From: Sequoia sempervirens
Lineage: Eukaryota > Streptophyta > Pinopsida > Cupressales > Cupressaceae
DNA: 64,000 bases
Reading direction: 5' to 3'
NCBI GenBank assembly: GCA_007258455.2
Contig: VDFB02270651.1
Span: 705,027,360-705,091,359, forward strand
Below, one piece after another: positions 10,761 through 22,921 of this stretch (positions within the stretch are counted from its first letter, which is position 1; every line of letters begins with the position of its first letter). Position numbers and translations under genes: made by a program. Below the pieces are notes generated by a model. The model saw only the letters and a list, made by a program, of their open reading frames with translations, was not told the DNA's origin and ran no database searches.

Positions 10761-11780
10761 CAGAGTCACTTTTCAAATTACCCCAAGTTTCTGATGTAGG
10801 AGCATCTAAGGAAAAAAAAATCTTGCATCGATATGGTTATTTTAATTCTAATAAGGGATTGATAGTTTTGTATCTAATCATCATCAAGTTCCTTCTTTCA
10901 GTGTTCAATATTTTCACTATGACATTGGGTTTTCATTGGGAGCAAGTTCTCCATCCCTTCAAAGTGTCGATGGCACTTTTGGTGTGTAGTGGGGATATTT
11001 CGGCTAGACAATCGTGAATGTCTCTTTGACATTTCGATGAACTATGGGCTTAGTTGATCATTGTGTCGAGGTGACGTTATACTTTCGATGGGAGTTATTC
11101 TCGAGTCTCTTTGACAAGGCGATATCTCATTCAAGTCTCATCGATGATGTGGTGGTGGCAATGTCGAGGAGACATACATGGTTCAATGGGAATTCTTTCA
11201 AAGTTTGTTCGATATTTTGATTAAGCTTTATCGATGTGACATGGTGGTTATGGAGGGAGATGAGCTAGGGTCTTGGCGAAATTCTGATGGTGGAAGAAAA
11301 ATGGAGATGGTCAATGGTAGTGGATGGCGAGTTCAGTCACGAAACCTAGCGGAGCGATATTCGATGTATGCCACATCGTTGTTGTGGAATACATATCCAT
11401 TGGCCAACTTGGTGGAGCTACTAATAATGAGATAATGAATTGGTGGTTTTGAAAGATTATTGGGAGATAATGACTACTATGACACGAGGAGTAAGGGAAG
11501 ACATGGGCAACCTGGAGAATTAGAACAATATATGAATCTGAAGGAATACAAGCACAAGGAAAAGCCAGGAGTGTTGGGGTTATAGAAGGTGTGAATAACA
11601 TGGAGTGAAGAATGAAGGGTGAACTCATATCTGCATATCAACAGATACATGTAACAAGCAACCCATAGGATGGCATGTAATTTGTAACATCATTCCAATA
11701 ATAAAAGAAAATATTTGTTCTCTTCTTGCATTTGGTTCCTCTTTCTGTGTGTATGTGGTGAGATCCTATAGATCCTATAG
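10761..11780 (+). other. Possible 3' UTR/LTR of the chromovirus fragment
   Basis: This stretch directly follows the chromovirus stop codon. It is unusually rich in TCGA/CGATG words at about 10,970-11,380 and contains an AATAATAAAA polyadenylation-like string near 11,695 followed by a T-rich segment and a 10-bp duplication (gatcctatag) at about 11,762. That fits a 3' LTR, but no second copy is in the window to prove it. Confidence 0.35.
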
Positions 11781-14483
11781 ATAAGAGGAGGACCCTTCAT
11801 CAATTTTAGTTGTTGTTGGAAAATAATATAAATTAGGAAATTTAATTTGATTTCCTATGTATTTTGTGAAAATGAGAACAAAGAAAATAAAAAATAAATA
11901 AGAAAAAATAAAAGTAAAATGGAAAAAGGGCATAAAAGAAAAAGGCTTAGTCTTCATTTTGACTCTTCTCATTGGTGTGAATTGAGCAAGGTATTTGCAT
12001 TGGATTAAGAGGATTTTAAAAGTTTCTGGACTGTGTTGGTGATACACTTCATTAATTTGGGAAAGGTTGAGAAACCAATAACTATAAATTAAATTGAATT
12101 TGAGGTATTTCTCTTCCCATACTTTGTTTTTGGCATCCTTTTGTATTTGAATTCCTTTCTCACCCTTAAGGTAGAAAATGGCTTCATTCTTAGCTTGAAG
12201 TATAAGCTGTGGAAATATATTTAAATTGTTAAAAACCCTCAAAATGCATGTTTTAATTTATAAATTAGTTGTTGTTTGCATTTGAATCAAAAGGTTTTTT
12301 TTGTTTTGAAATTTCTAGTAGAAAGAAAGTAGAAATTTTTCCATTAATGGAGGTTGCAAGGAAACTTTTTGGTTTTTTCTATCAAAAGTAAATTATGGGA
12401 AGGTTTTTCAATGAAAAGAAGTCTCCTTAATTATTTTTTATTTAGAATTTTCTAAGACCATGTTTTATTTTACCCCAAAGTGTGTATTGAAATTTGTGTC
12501 ATGCTCAAATCATGCTTGGCATGGTGAACCTAGGATTTGAGGTATAGGACTAGGGATGAGTGGCTCTAGACTTTGTCCCAAGTCCAAAAGTGACTTTGAG
12601 GCTATGCCAGACATAGAGTTATTAAATAAGTGTAAATTAAAGAAAACATGGGGTAATTAATTAAACCAAGATAATTGGTGGTGGCATACTTGGAGTGCTT
12701 GCATAGGCTTGGTATGACTAGTCAAGAACATATCGCACCTGGGTAGGGTGATGGATGATTTTGGGGTATTCCCTTCACATCGTGATGATCATACATACTT
12801 AATCCCACTAATCCATCCCTTCACACTCTCACAATAATAGTCTTGGTCTTCTCTATTATACTTGCCCTTAATGCTATTGAAATCATTGTTTGATGTGAGA
12901 CCTATCTCTATGGAATTTTTATGATTGGATGAGACCTTGTATACACATGTTCATGTATGTGCATTATGCTTCATAGTTGGTAGGTTTATGTTATGACATT
13001 ATTTTATGTCATGCTTATTTCTAGTGAATTTATTCCATTGAGAATGTTTTGTTCATTATTTTATATAATCGTTCTTGTTGGCCTATATAAATTTGATGTG
13101 ATCATGTGTGTTAGCTTGTATGAAATCAATTTTTATCATACTTGAGTCATGTATATGTTGAAATTTTTATTATGCTCATGGCATGTGTTTTCTATGATGA
13201 TTATTATCTCATTTTTTATGTGGATTTTATAATAAACGTTCCTATTTATTTGTTTGTTTGTGAGTCATAGTCCCTTATTTTATATGAGTGGCATGCTTGT
13301 ACAAAAGTGACTATCTCCTAGAATGGTGGGATGACCTATGGGTATCATATGGTAGGGTGGCATGGAACCACTCTTGGGGAAACAAAGATCTTGGAAGCCT
13401 TGTTGTAGGATCTTTGGGTGGTTTACAAGTGAGAGTTCTCTATTCCTTGCCTTGGTTTTCTCATTTTTGATAATGGATGGAAAATGTATAATTGAGGATA
13501 TTTGAATCCTATCATGTAATTTTGATAGTAATTATTGTATCATTATGTAATGGATTATAAACCTTTCAAGTTGGGAATTAGTCTCCAACTTGTAACCTTG
13601 ATTTGAACTTAGTTAAATATTGTCTACAATATTGGTAAGCAAAGTCCATGTGACCTTTGTATTCATTGAATATTTTTTTAATTTTGTATAATTTTTGATG
13701 TGGATTATGTCCCATATATGTTTGTAATGAAACCCTTAAAATGGAATAGTCTATTATAATTTTTCGGTATTTTCTCCATACCTCTTATTGTGAGGGTGTT
13801 GGCATTTTTATAACCTAGAATTTTAATAGTTGGCCATATTTAGATCAAAATACACCTTTTATAACATGTTTATGGGTGATTAATCCTTCTCATATTATCT
13901 TAATAGATGAATTTCCTGATTTTTTCTTTGAGTCTATCTCAACATTGGTTTCAAACAAGCTTGGATCTGGTAGTAGTATTCTCATGTTTTTCTTTTATTC
14001 ACTTATATATGTTAAGGAGATAATGTAGCCATAGTCTATGTTTCTTAGGATCCAAGTTGTTTGGAAGGCTCTTGTGTCACAATTATGGTATCCACAATAC
14101 CTTGAATATTCGTCTCAAACCATTTCATAACAACTCATAAATTGAGGAATTTATGCCTCATTGAGTGTGAAAGTTGAGCTTGTCAATTTTTGGGTATTTT
14201 ATTTTGAATAAATTTGATACCATGTTAGTGTATTATACTTTAGAGAAAGCCAATAATAAGTGTTGGGTATTATAATTTAAATAATTTTGTTACATGTGTT
14301 GGGTATCAAATTATGGAGAAGTCTAATAGAGGTCTACTACTATTAGAATTCAAAGAAGTCCAATAAAAGTCTATTCCAATATTAGACATTGGAGAAGTTT
14401 GATATAGTTGTGTATGTATCAAAATACAAAGAAGTTTGATATAATTGGATAGGTATTAGAATTTGGTGGAGTCCATTACTAGG
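11781..14483. other. Unassigned non-coding sequence
   Basis: No recognisable coding domains were seen on either strand. From about 14,200 rightward the sequence becomes a degenerate form of the 30-bp minisatellite that follows (recurrent gtattag/gtatcaa and aagaagt words). The part from 12,480 to 13,760 has the look of an LTR (no frames, TA-rich), but no partner copy is present. Confidence 0.4.
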
Positions 14484-14603
14484 GTATCAGGCTTCCATGA
14501 AGCCAATACCAAGGTATTAGGCTTCCATGAAACCAATACCAAGTCAACAAGCTTCCATGAATCTGATATTGGGGTATTAGGCTTTCCTAAAGCCGATATC
14601 AGG
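14484..14603. repeat. 4 x 30-bp minisatellite with internal palindrome
   Basis: Four head-to-tail units start at 14,484, 14,514, 14,544 and 14,574. The first two read gtatcaggcttccatgaagc... and gtattaggcttccatgaaac..., and end ccaataccaag. The first holds the palindrome GGCTTC-CAT-GAAGCC. Units three and four are more diverged. The array abuts the E2 LTR at 14,613. Confidence 0.85.
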
Positions 14604-14612
14604 GTATCAAGT

Positions 14613-16130
14613 TGTTGAATGAACAAGACAACTAAGAGGGGGGAATTGAATTAGTTGTATCAAATTAGAACATTAAAACCATCAATAATAATTAGATCCG
14701 CATGCAATCATCAAACCCTTAATCTATTATAATAGTTAAACTTGAAAAGAAGATAACATAAACTAAAACAACCAACACCATACACAAGAGAACACCAGAT
14801 TTACGTGGAAAAACCAATGAGGGAAAACCACAGTGATGATTAGCTCACAATATAAGTAATTACAAAAACTGATACAAAGAGGCTCACTACCAGAATAGGA
14901 CACATTGTCGAGAAAGGATCACTGTCAAAATATAAAGAAGAAAGATAAGATGTTACACAGAGAACATAATCTCAATGCAATAGAAGTCCCACCACAACAA
15001 CTACAACCATCACTAGCAACCTTCAAGAGATCAAGATATCTCAACTTACTACATTCAACAATATTGTATTATAGCTCGCACTACATTTTGCACCTCTACA
15101 CTTAATTTCACATCACAGCAGTCAACTCTATTCCACACACCATCTTGCATCAATTCACCTTACATTTATACAATCCACAACTTGAAAAACATCTTTAATT
15201 TGGCTACAATCACTTTAATATTTACAAATTAAAAATAGGTTTGAATTAAACATTCCCACAGTGGATAGGAACAAAAAGTGAACCAAAACAAAAATTAACT
15301 AGGACCCAAATTAATTCTCATATGCCATGCCACACCTTCAGTAATACTTGAACATCTTCAAATGTAGTGTAAACACGAGGTCGACCGTTACCCATGCAAA
15401 CACCATTAAAAATTTGAATTACATGCTTCCTCAAATCCAAGGATGACTTGAAAACCACATACCATGCTTCATCATGATCTATAATATTCCTCTATCCTCT
15501 TGAAATCTATCAAAATTCCTTCGTAACAACTCACACCTCCAGAATGTACACAACTTATACACTCAGACTACACTATCAAATAGTACAACTCTAATATCAA
15601 TCTTCCAAAATTCCAAACCACTAATCCTTAGGATGTAGGCAAGATATCAAAACCATCAACATGCCTTTATAATTGCAAGACCTGAAGAGAAACTTTAGAG
15701 AAATGCAAAGGAAAATCATTTATCCCAGACACATCTATAAACAACACTACAAAACCAGTTCACACACTAGTGAATGTAACTTCCTGTGACCATTGATCTA
15801 GAAGCCAAAATTCTAGATATAGAAAATATGAACACCTCTATCTAACATATCCAAACCACATAAGTAGATATTCAACCTAGAAGAAATGCGAAGAAAAACC
15901 AGAACACCTCTGCAACACTAGAACACCTTTGCAACACCCTGTTTCCTTATTTTATCAAATTTCTCAATATCCTCGACATCTAAACCATAAATAGAAGCTT
16001 TCCAAAGAAAAATTAGAGGTTAAGATCAACAAATTAACCGATGACAAAATAATACAACTAATCAAAGCAAAAATTTATTCTCAATCACTGCACAATTGTT
16101 ATCAATGACAACACTTTCATACTTGCAATA
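14613..16130 (-). repeat. E2 3' LTR (inferred limits)
   Basis: The left end is set by TGTTGAATG at 14,613, the LTR 3' terminus seen on the opposite strand, with the diagnostic aactaagaggggg block just inside, as in E3. The right end is set by the polypurine tract at 16,131-16,144. The minus strand there reads TCAATGACAAAGGGGGAGAT, like ATCAATGCCAAAGGGGGAGA before the E3 LTR. The first dinucleotide is TA instead of TG, taken as a mutation. A block around 14,810 (gatttacgtggaaaaacc) matches the conserved LTR motif near 30,640 in E3. Confidence 0.65.
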
Positions 16131-16144
16131 ATCTCCCCCTTTGT
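16131..16144 (-). promoter_or_regulatory. E2 polypurine tract
   Basis: The minus strand reads GACAAAGGGGGAGAT next to the inferred LTR start. Four further CCCCCTTT or CCCCTTTG tracts on the plus strand (near 17,224, 17,256, 17,315, 17,362) lie in the 3' untranslated region. Confidence 0.65.
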
Positions 16145-16224
16145 CATTGATGGAAATACAAGATGTGAAAAAACATCAAAGAAAACATGCAACTCTAAAA
16201 ATATCTATTTCCTTTTCTCTTTTC

Positions 16225-17230
16225 TCCCCTAGGGTGATCCCACAATACTGGTTTACAATTTTTGGCCAAACTGGACACTAAACTGATTTTTTCTAACTAA
16301 ATCTTCACTTTCAAGCACCTATAGTGGCTAAATTGTGAGGAATTTGAAGATGATGAAAACTATTGATTTGTGAGATTTTTTCTGTAGATTCTAAATATAC
16401 TTTTTTCAAAAAATTTGGAATCAGATTGCACTTCTTTTTCCATCTCCTTCGAAAATTGGTTTTTTCCAGTAAACACCATTTTTAAGGAGTGATGCTCATT
16501 GTATACAACATAACTTTTTTTCCATGAAGGATAAAATTCTAAATTTTTAAAATTTAGATTTGTAACTACAATATTTGGCACTTTCATTTGGTTTCATAGT
16601 GTTTTATTGAATTTTTTTCCCTTAATCAAGTTTCGAGGTCAAACCAATTACAATTCAGACATAGGCGAACTGTATACAACATAAGTTTTTTTGTATGGTA
16701 TCAAAATTCAAATTTTTTTTGCTGGATCAAGGACTTCAATATATAATGCATTGATATTTTTTAAAATTCATTTTGATAATCTACTATTTTTCCACATGTG
16801 CAGAACAAAGAGCTTGATTTTTAGTGAAAAACCTACATTCACAAGAAATAAAAATAAATATAATAATTAAATTAAATTTATTTAAAATTATACTTTTTTG
16901 GAAGCTTATAATAAGGACTACATACTTACAAAAAATAAATTTTAAATGAATTCATTTGATCCCCCAAAAGGTAAATCAAAAGTGGGTTTTTATCAACATT
17001 TTGATACCGCGTGTAAAGGAGACTCCATTATAGGTATGGTTTAAAAATAGCGGGGTTCTATCCAAGGGGGTTTGATCTAAGGTGGTTCAATCAAACCCTC
17101 TTCAATTGGAATCCTTTAAATGGAACTTTTCAAGGCTTAAATCATTATATTTTCTAAAAATATGTGACTTTAGCAAAAATTAGGATCTCCTAGAAATTGT
17201 AAACTAGTATTGTGGGATCACTCCCCTTTG
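16225..17230. mobile_element. Mutator-like MITE, 988 bp, with 9-bp target duplication
   Basis: Inverted terminal repeats start at 16,234 (GTGATCCCACAATACTGGTT onward) and end at 17,221. The right arm, reverse-complemented, matches the left over 27 bases with one difference. The flanks are TCCCCTAGG (16,225-16,233) and TCCCCTTTG (17,222-17,230), a 9-bp target duplication with two mismatches. Nine bases is the Mutator-family size. The interior has no coding capacity, so it is non-autonomous. It sits in the 3' untranslated region of E2, in a CTCCCCTTTG tract that recurs there. Confidence 0.75.
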
Positions 17231-17550
17231 CACAACTAACTCATTAACACTCTCTCCCCCTTTGATACTTTCCTTTTTCACATGACTTCTCTCTCTCATG
17301 ACTTCTCTCTTTCTCCCCCTTTGAAATCAATGGAAAAGGATACAATATTTTGCATTGTTCTCCCCCTTTAACATAGAACCAATATAGTTGCAATTTCTCT
17401 AAATACTCTCCCTTGGGAGTACACACCAATCAAACTAGCAACATATGCACCATGAAAACATGTAGTCCATACTACAACAATGTCACTACTTACTCCCCTT
17501 AATAGGTATCCACCAACATCAATCCAGACAAAAAATGAATTTATAGATCC

Positions 17551-17752
17551 ACTAGATGGATGCATCTCCATATAGAATGAATTTATAGATCCACTAGACA
17601 GATGCATATCCATATGCATCTAGTTTAAAGAAAGAAAGGAAATAACCCCCAACTAGATGGATGCATCTCCATATAGAATGAATTTATAGATCCACTAGAC
17701 AGATGCATATCCATATGCATCTAGTTTAAAGAAAGAAAGGAAATAACCCCCA
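17551..17752. repeat. Tandem duplication, 2 x 101 bp
   Basis: The unit beginning actagatggatgcatctcc occurs at 17,551-17,651 and 17,652-17,752, essentially identical. It lies at the junction of RNase H and the 3' untranslated region of E2. The near-identity of the two units makes it much younger than E2 itself. Confidence 0.9.
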
Positions 17753-18430
17753 ACTTCTCTTGAAGATACTCAAAATTATCCTTAGGAAGAGCCTTAGTAA
17801 ATATGTTAGCAATTTGATCCTTTGTAGGTACATATTCAAGCCTACTTCATTCTTCACAACTTTCTCTCTCAAAAAGTGATACCTGATTGATATATGCTTT
17901 GTTCTTGAATGCATCATTAGATTCTTTGAAATATTGATTGCACTTGTATTATCACAAAAGATAGAAATAGGCTCATCATAGACTATTTTGATATCCTTCA
18001 ATATCTATGTCATCCATAATACCTATGTACGGCAAGATGCTATTGCAATATACTCAGCCTCTGGAGTAGATAAAGAAACATAATCTTGTTTCCTGCTAAG
18101 ACATGATACCAATTTTCATTCAAGAAAGAATACACCACCACTAGTAATTTTCTTATCATCAACACAACCAGCCCAATCCACATTTGTATAAGCACTCAAT
18201 GTGAAATTAGTATCCTAAGAATACCATAAGCCAAAATTTGGAGTTCCTTTCAAATATCTAAATATCCTCTTCACTACTGCAACATGTGTCTCTTTAGGAT
18301 CTTCTTGAAATCTAGCCACAAGAAAAACTACATGCATGATATCTAGTCTAGTAGTAGTTAGGTATAATAGTCCACCAATCATAGATCTATACTTTCTCTG
18401 ATCAACCTTAGGGGATTCATCATCCTTACT
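17753..18430 (-). pseudogene. E2 RNase H remnant
   Basis: Minus-strand translation gives the RNase H pieces DKKITSGGVFFLE, SLSTPEAEYIAIASC (Glu), ISIFCDNTSAINISKN (last Asp) and HSRTKHISIRYHFLREK. After KNEVG the frame shifts and the expected ending can be read in another frame as far as EYLQEKLG at about 17,750. Stops occur within SCRT-VLWM. Confidence 0.85.
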
Positions 18431-18436
18431 TAGTTT

Positions 18437-19270
18437 TCAACTAGTAACCATAGGAGTACATATTGGTTTGGAGTCATCCATTCCAAAATTCTTAAACATC
18501 TCCTTAAAATACTTTGATTGTGAAATGAATATTCCTTTATCCGTTTGATTAATTTGTAGCCCAAGGAAGAAATTCAACTCCCCAAAAATAGACATCTCAA
18601 AATATTTTTGCATCTCCTTTGCAAACTTCCTGCACATAGCTTCATTGCATCCAAAGATTGTGTCATCAACATACACAACCACTATTGAGATTTGATCTTC
18701 CTCAACTTCAAAGTAAAGATTACTATATGCGGTACCCTTATTGAATCCTTTCTATAGAAAATATCTCTCCAACCTTGCATACCAAGCTCTGGGAGCTTGC
18801 TTTAATCCATACACTACCTTCTTCAATCTACAAACCATATTGGTTTATCTGAAAACTAAAATCCTTCTGATTGTTCCATGTAAACTTCTTCTTCCAACTC
18901 TCCATTCAAGAAAGAATACTTCACATCCATCTAATAAACTTTAAATTCCTTATGTGTTGCACACTCCAAAAACATTATAATTGCTTTCATTCTATCCATT
19001 AGAGAAAATTTCTCCTCAAAGTCTATTCCTTAAAATTGTGCATAGCCCTTACACACAAGCCTCACCTTGGTTCTTACTACTCCATTCTCATTCAACTTGT
19101 TTCTAATTGCCCATTTAGTACCAATAGTGTTTTTTTTTTTCAGGTCTAGGAACAAGTTCCCAAGTTTGATTCTTCTCAATCTACATGTGTTCTTCTTCCA
19201 TTTCCTTCATCCAATGTTCATATTTGCATCCCTCACTTACTATCTTTGGTTCAATTTTAGAAAGTAAACA
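18437..19270 (-). pseudogene. E2 reverse transcriptase remnant
   Basis: The best part, 18,437-18,682, reads VVVYVDDTIFGCNEAM then FFLGLQINQTDKGIFISQSK. The catalytic YVDD (18,662-18,673) is intact. Further upstream [20 protein letters not shown] and other copia blocks are readable across stops and frame changes up to about 19,270. Confidence 0.85.
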
Positions 19271-19543
19271 CAGATTTTCCTCTGCCTCATCAGCTCTTCT
19301 TCTTATCAACACACATTTTCTTTTGTCTTCAATGATCTATTCTTTGGAATGATTTCTATGTACATACTTAGGGGTCTTAGGGTTTTTTTTTGTATACTTC
19401 TTCCTCTTCATTCTACACTTCTTTTTCCTTAGCTTTTTCTTCTTCTTCTTCACAAGCAGGTTCATCTAACTAATATCCATTTATCACAACTGAATTCTAC
19501 AAATCTTCATCGACTTTGACACTTTCACTTTCAACAATACTTC

Positions 19544-20590
19544 TTAGCCTTTTGTTGTAATATTTTTAAGCTTTTCTTTTAGTAGAATATCCAAGGAAGG
19601 TACCTTCATCATACCTTGCATCAAACTTTCATAAATTTTCATCATCTTTTCTAATATAGCATTTGCTTCCAAATACTCTAAAGTACTTGATAGTAGGGAT
19701 CCTTCCATACCACAACTCATAGGGAGTCTTTGTGATGTTAGCTTTTTCTTGGACTCTATTAAGTATGTAGACAACAATATGCATTGCTTCTCTCCAGTTG
19801 ACTTCTGGTAGGTTAGCTTATTTCATCATAGTCCTTGCAACTTCTTGAATAGTCCTATTTTTCCTTTCAACCACTTCATTGTGATGAGGAGTCCTAGGGG
19901 TGAAAAAGTTCCTTTTTATGCCATGATTCTCACAAAACATGTTAAATTTATTGGAATTGATCTCTGCACCTCTTTCAGACATCAAACATTTGATCTTTAA
20001 ATCCATCTCATTTTCAACCATAACCTTGAATGCTTTAAATCTATCTAGAGCTTTATATTTTTCTCTAAGAAAAGTAACCCATGTCATTCTAGAATAATCA
20101 TCAATCAAAAGCATGAAATACCTGTCACCTTCAAGACTTCTCACTCTTGTCAAACCATAAAGGTTTGTGTGTACCAATTCCAACAATCTAGTAAAAGATT
20201 GTTCCTTTCCCTTGAAACTACTTCTAGTTTGATTTCCAAATTGAAAATCTTTGTAGACAACATTGATAGGCTTTGTAATCCTCAAAAAATCTCTCACTGC
20301 TTGAACTAAACTAATTCTAACCGGGTTATCAAAATTTATGTCACATTCTCTAGTGCCATAACCAACTATCATTAATTTGAGTCATAAAAAAGTGACCATC
20401 AACACCCTTGAGCTGATAGATATTTCCATTTGTCCTATTTCCAGCAACAATTATAGTTCTAGACCATTTTTTGATCTCACATCCATAATCTTGAAACATA
20501 AGATTGTATCCTTTGCTACACATTTTTCCAACACTCAAGAGGTTATGCCTTAAACATTTAACATAGTAAACATCTTCAATGTTATGCTTG
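19544..20590 (-). pseudogene. E2 integrase remnant
   Basis: The open stretch 19,818-20,372 encodes the integrase core. LELVHTNLYG has Asn where copia integrases have the first catalytic Asp. KCLMSERGAE has Glu in place of the second Asp, and NEVVERKNRT keeps the Glu. The zinc-binding part is eroded: SWLWH is followed by a frame change and only FGNQTRSSF is recognisable. The frame continues with the post-core block (TKTPYELWYGRIPTIKYFRV) to about 19,560. Confidence 0.87.
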
Positions 20591-20599
20591 CCATCAAAA

Positions 20600-21035
20600 C
20601 CGATTGATCATATTCCACAAATCTTAGTACCTAAATCATCTCCAAATTTAACAAGTCCTCCATCATATTTTTCAATTTTAATAAACTTAATCTTATCTCC
20701 GATCATGTGATTTGAGCAGCCACTGTCAATAACCCAATATTTCTTATCCTTTCTTACATGAAAAGCATATGCCAAAGTTCCTCCAATTTGATCTTTTTTC
20801 TCTGGAACACTTTCCTTCACACATCTTTCAGAGTTAGTAGAAATAGATTCATCCTTTAGAGCCAAAAACAAGCATTCATTATCATCAACATCTCCATAAT
20901 CAGATTCATCTTCAAAAATACTAGCATCTTCTCTAACACAGTATCTTTTCTTGATCATCTTATTGTTGTTTTCCTTATTATTGTTCACAGTTTTGTTTGG
21001 ACATCTTGAAGCATAGTGACCTATGACAATTTAAA
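20600..21035 (-). pseudogene. E2 protease and gag end
   Basis: On the minus strand KKYWVIDSGCSNHMIGDKI (about 20,685-20,740) is a copia protease active-site block with D-S-G intact. Upstream is an Asn/Lys-rich linker and HYASRCPNK, the second half of the gag zinc knuckle. Similarity to E3 ends there, marking the truncation. Confidence 0.83.
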
Positions 21036-22581
21036 TGATTTTCAATTTATAATTATAGTTATTTCCATAAATTTGTCTTATCAGAAATATCACTTTGTAG
21101 TTCTCATTTTTGGAAACTTTGATGGGTCATACCTTTTGCGTATAGACTCCTTTCTAGGTCCATTTTTTTGAAAGCACATATTTTTTGTCTACTTCATAGT
21201 AGTTCCATTAACTTTCTCTCATTTTGTATCAAATTTTTATTTTTAGTATATGGTCCTATTTTGGACATTATAATAATACATAACATGTATTTTTAGTTTT
21301 ATAAACACACTAAAATAAAGTGGCACCTATTTACTTTGTTTTTTGAAGATTCTTATACATTATAGTGTGCCTTTTCTTGTACTCACAATATCTTATAAAG
21401 TGTTATGGGGTTTGTGTGTGCCTTGATTTTTTTTGTCACAACTCTATTCAAAGATTGTTTCTCCACAACAAAGAATTTGAGATATTATATCCTTCTATGT
21501 TTGTTCCTTATTTTGCACACCCTTTCAACTTATTATACATCATATTAGACCTAGTGTTGTATTCCACATTCCTTTGCACACTATTGTACAATATTAAATA
21601 ATTATTATTTTTAACACCTCTCCCTTATTATCATTATTAGGATATCATCACATGATTATGCTAACTTTTTTGGATTAATGGAGAAATAACTTAGACAACA
21701 TTCTTCTATATTCCAGGTGATTAGTATTCATTAATTTTTAATACCTGTGTAGAGCATCACATGCACATTTAATCATGTAGGTTTTTGGTCTCTTTGATCA
21801 TAGTATCATATACATCTTTAAATTCACAAAGTGTTTTTTCCTTTGTGTCATTTGTGTATTTATGGTTGAGTAGTGTATATGAGGTTATTCATGCAATATT
21901 TTGTCTCTCTTATCCTAATCTATAGTCATTGGAGATTCATTGATTCCAAAGAAACCATCAATTCATCTATGGTAGAGTTTATAGTTGCATGCTTGATAAG
22001 CTCTTCATCAACATGTTCTTATATTTCAAGGATAATTTTTTTAGAAGGTTTATTTGTCCTTCTCATTCTCTCTTTTGGAGATGATTTTTATTTCTCGTAG
22101 GTTTTTCTCCTCTTCTCCATTTGTGTGAGGCTTTATTGTGCATGAGTATCTCATCAAGCCTACTTGTTAGGACCCTTCACTATTATCACTACCTACCTAA
22201 CCTATGCTTATGGAGGTGTTAGAGTGCATAATATAATTGTATATTTATTTTATTACCCTAATCTTGATATGCATATAATAAGCTTTTTTAGGTGTTGACT
22301 TGAACACATGTCACATTGTGAGGAGCATCTTCTCTCACCCACATTTTTCACATTCATATAAAGTATCTTCTATATTTAGTAAGTTATGTTTTACTTGTTC
22401 TCCCTTATAGTGACTCACTTGTTGAATCACCTAATTATCATGTGATATGAATCTTCTTGGGTATTTCTTATAAATACTCCTCTCATGCACACATTTGAAA
22501 GTGATCCTATTTACATTGTAATCTTGCATGTGGAATATATTTTTTTTATTTCACATATTTGTGTGTTTATTATTTTGTATT
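21036..22581. other. Unassigned AT-rich sequence
   Basis: No recognisable gene or element. Open frames at 21,365-21,601 and 21,873-22,100 are low-complexity and hydrophobic, as expected of random AT-rich DNA. Confidence 0.45.
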
Positions 22582-22842
22582 TGTTAGAATAGGGAATTTT
22601 CTATTCTGGCATGTTTCACTCATCTAGATCATGGCTTATGTGAGTCTTTGAGGTGACTCCAAAATGAGAACCATTCCCATCTCTAGTTATTTTTGCATTT
22701 GAAGTTTGGGTATATTGCTTGATGGCTATATGTTACGTGACTTTTTTCCCAAGAGGAGAGAAAGTTATTAAATAAGCCTTTATAATTAAAAGGGAGATAT
22801 AAAAATAAAGGATATTATGATCCTTTGGTTAAAAGAGAGATT

Positions 22843-22921
<79 letters not shown>

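Larger units (their letters stand above)
14613..21035 (-). mobile_element. Ty1/copia retrotransposon E2, 5'-truncated
   Basis: On the minus strand this element keeps the end of gag, protease, integrase, reverse transcriptase, RNase H, a long 3' untranslated region and a 3' LTR. It is of the same family as E3: the proteins align closely and both LTR ends share a CAACTAAGAGGGGG-like block (here at about 14,638). The 5' LTR, primer site and most of gag are gone. Similarity stops at about 21,035 inside the gag zinc knuckle. The coding region has many stops and frameshifts. Confidence 0.87.

Noticed and set aside
11311..11628. Minus-strand 105-residue frame
   Set aside because: No motif, hydrophobic low-information composition, lies in a probable LTR or 3' UTR.
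14484..14603. Possible CRISPR-like array
   Set aside because: Units abut with no spacers and the setting is plant retrotransposon DNA.
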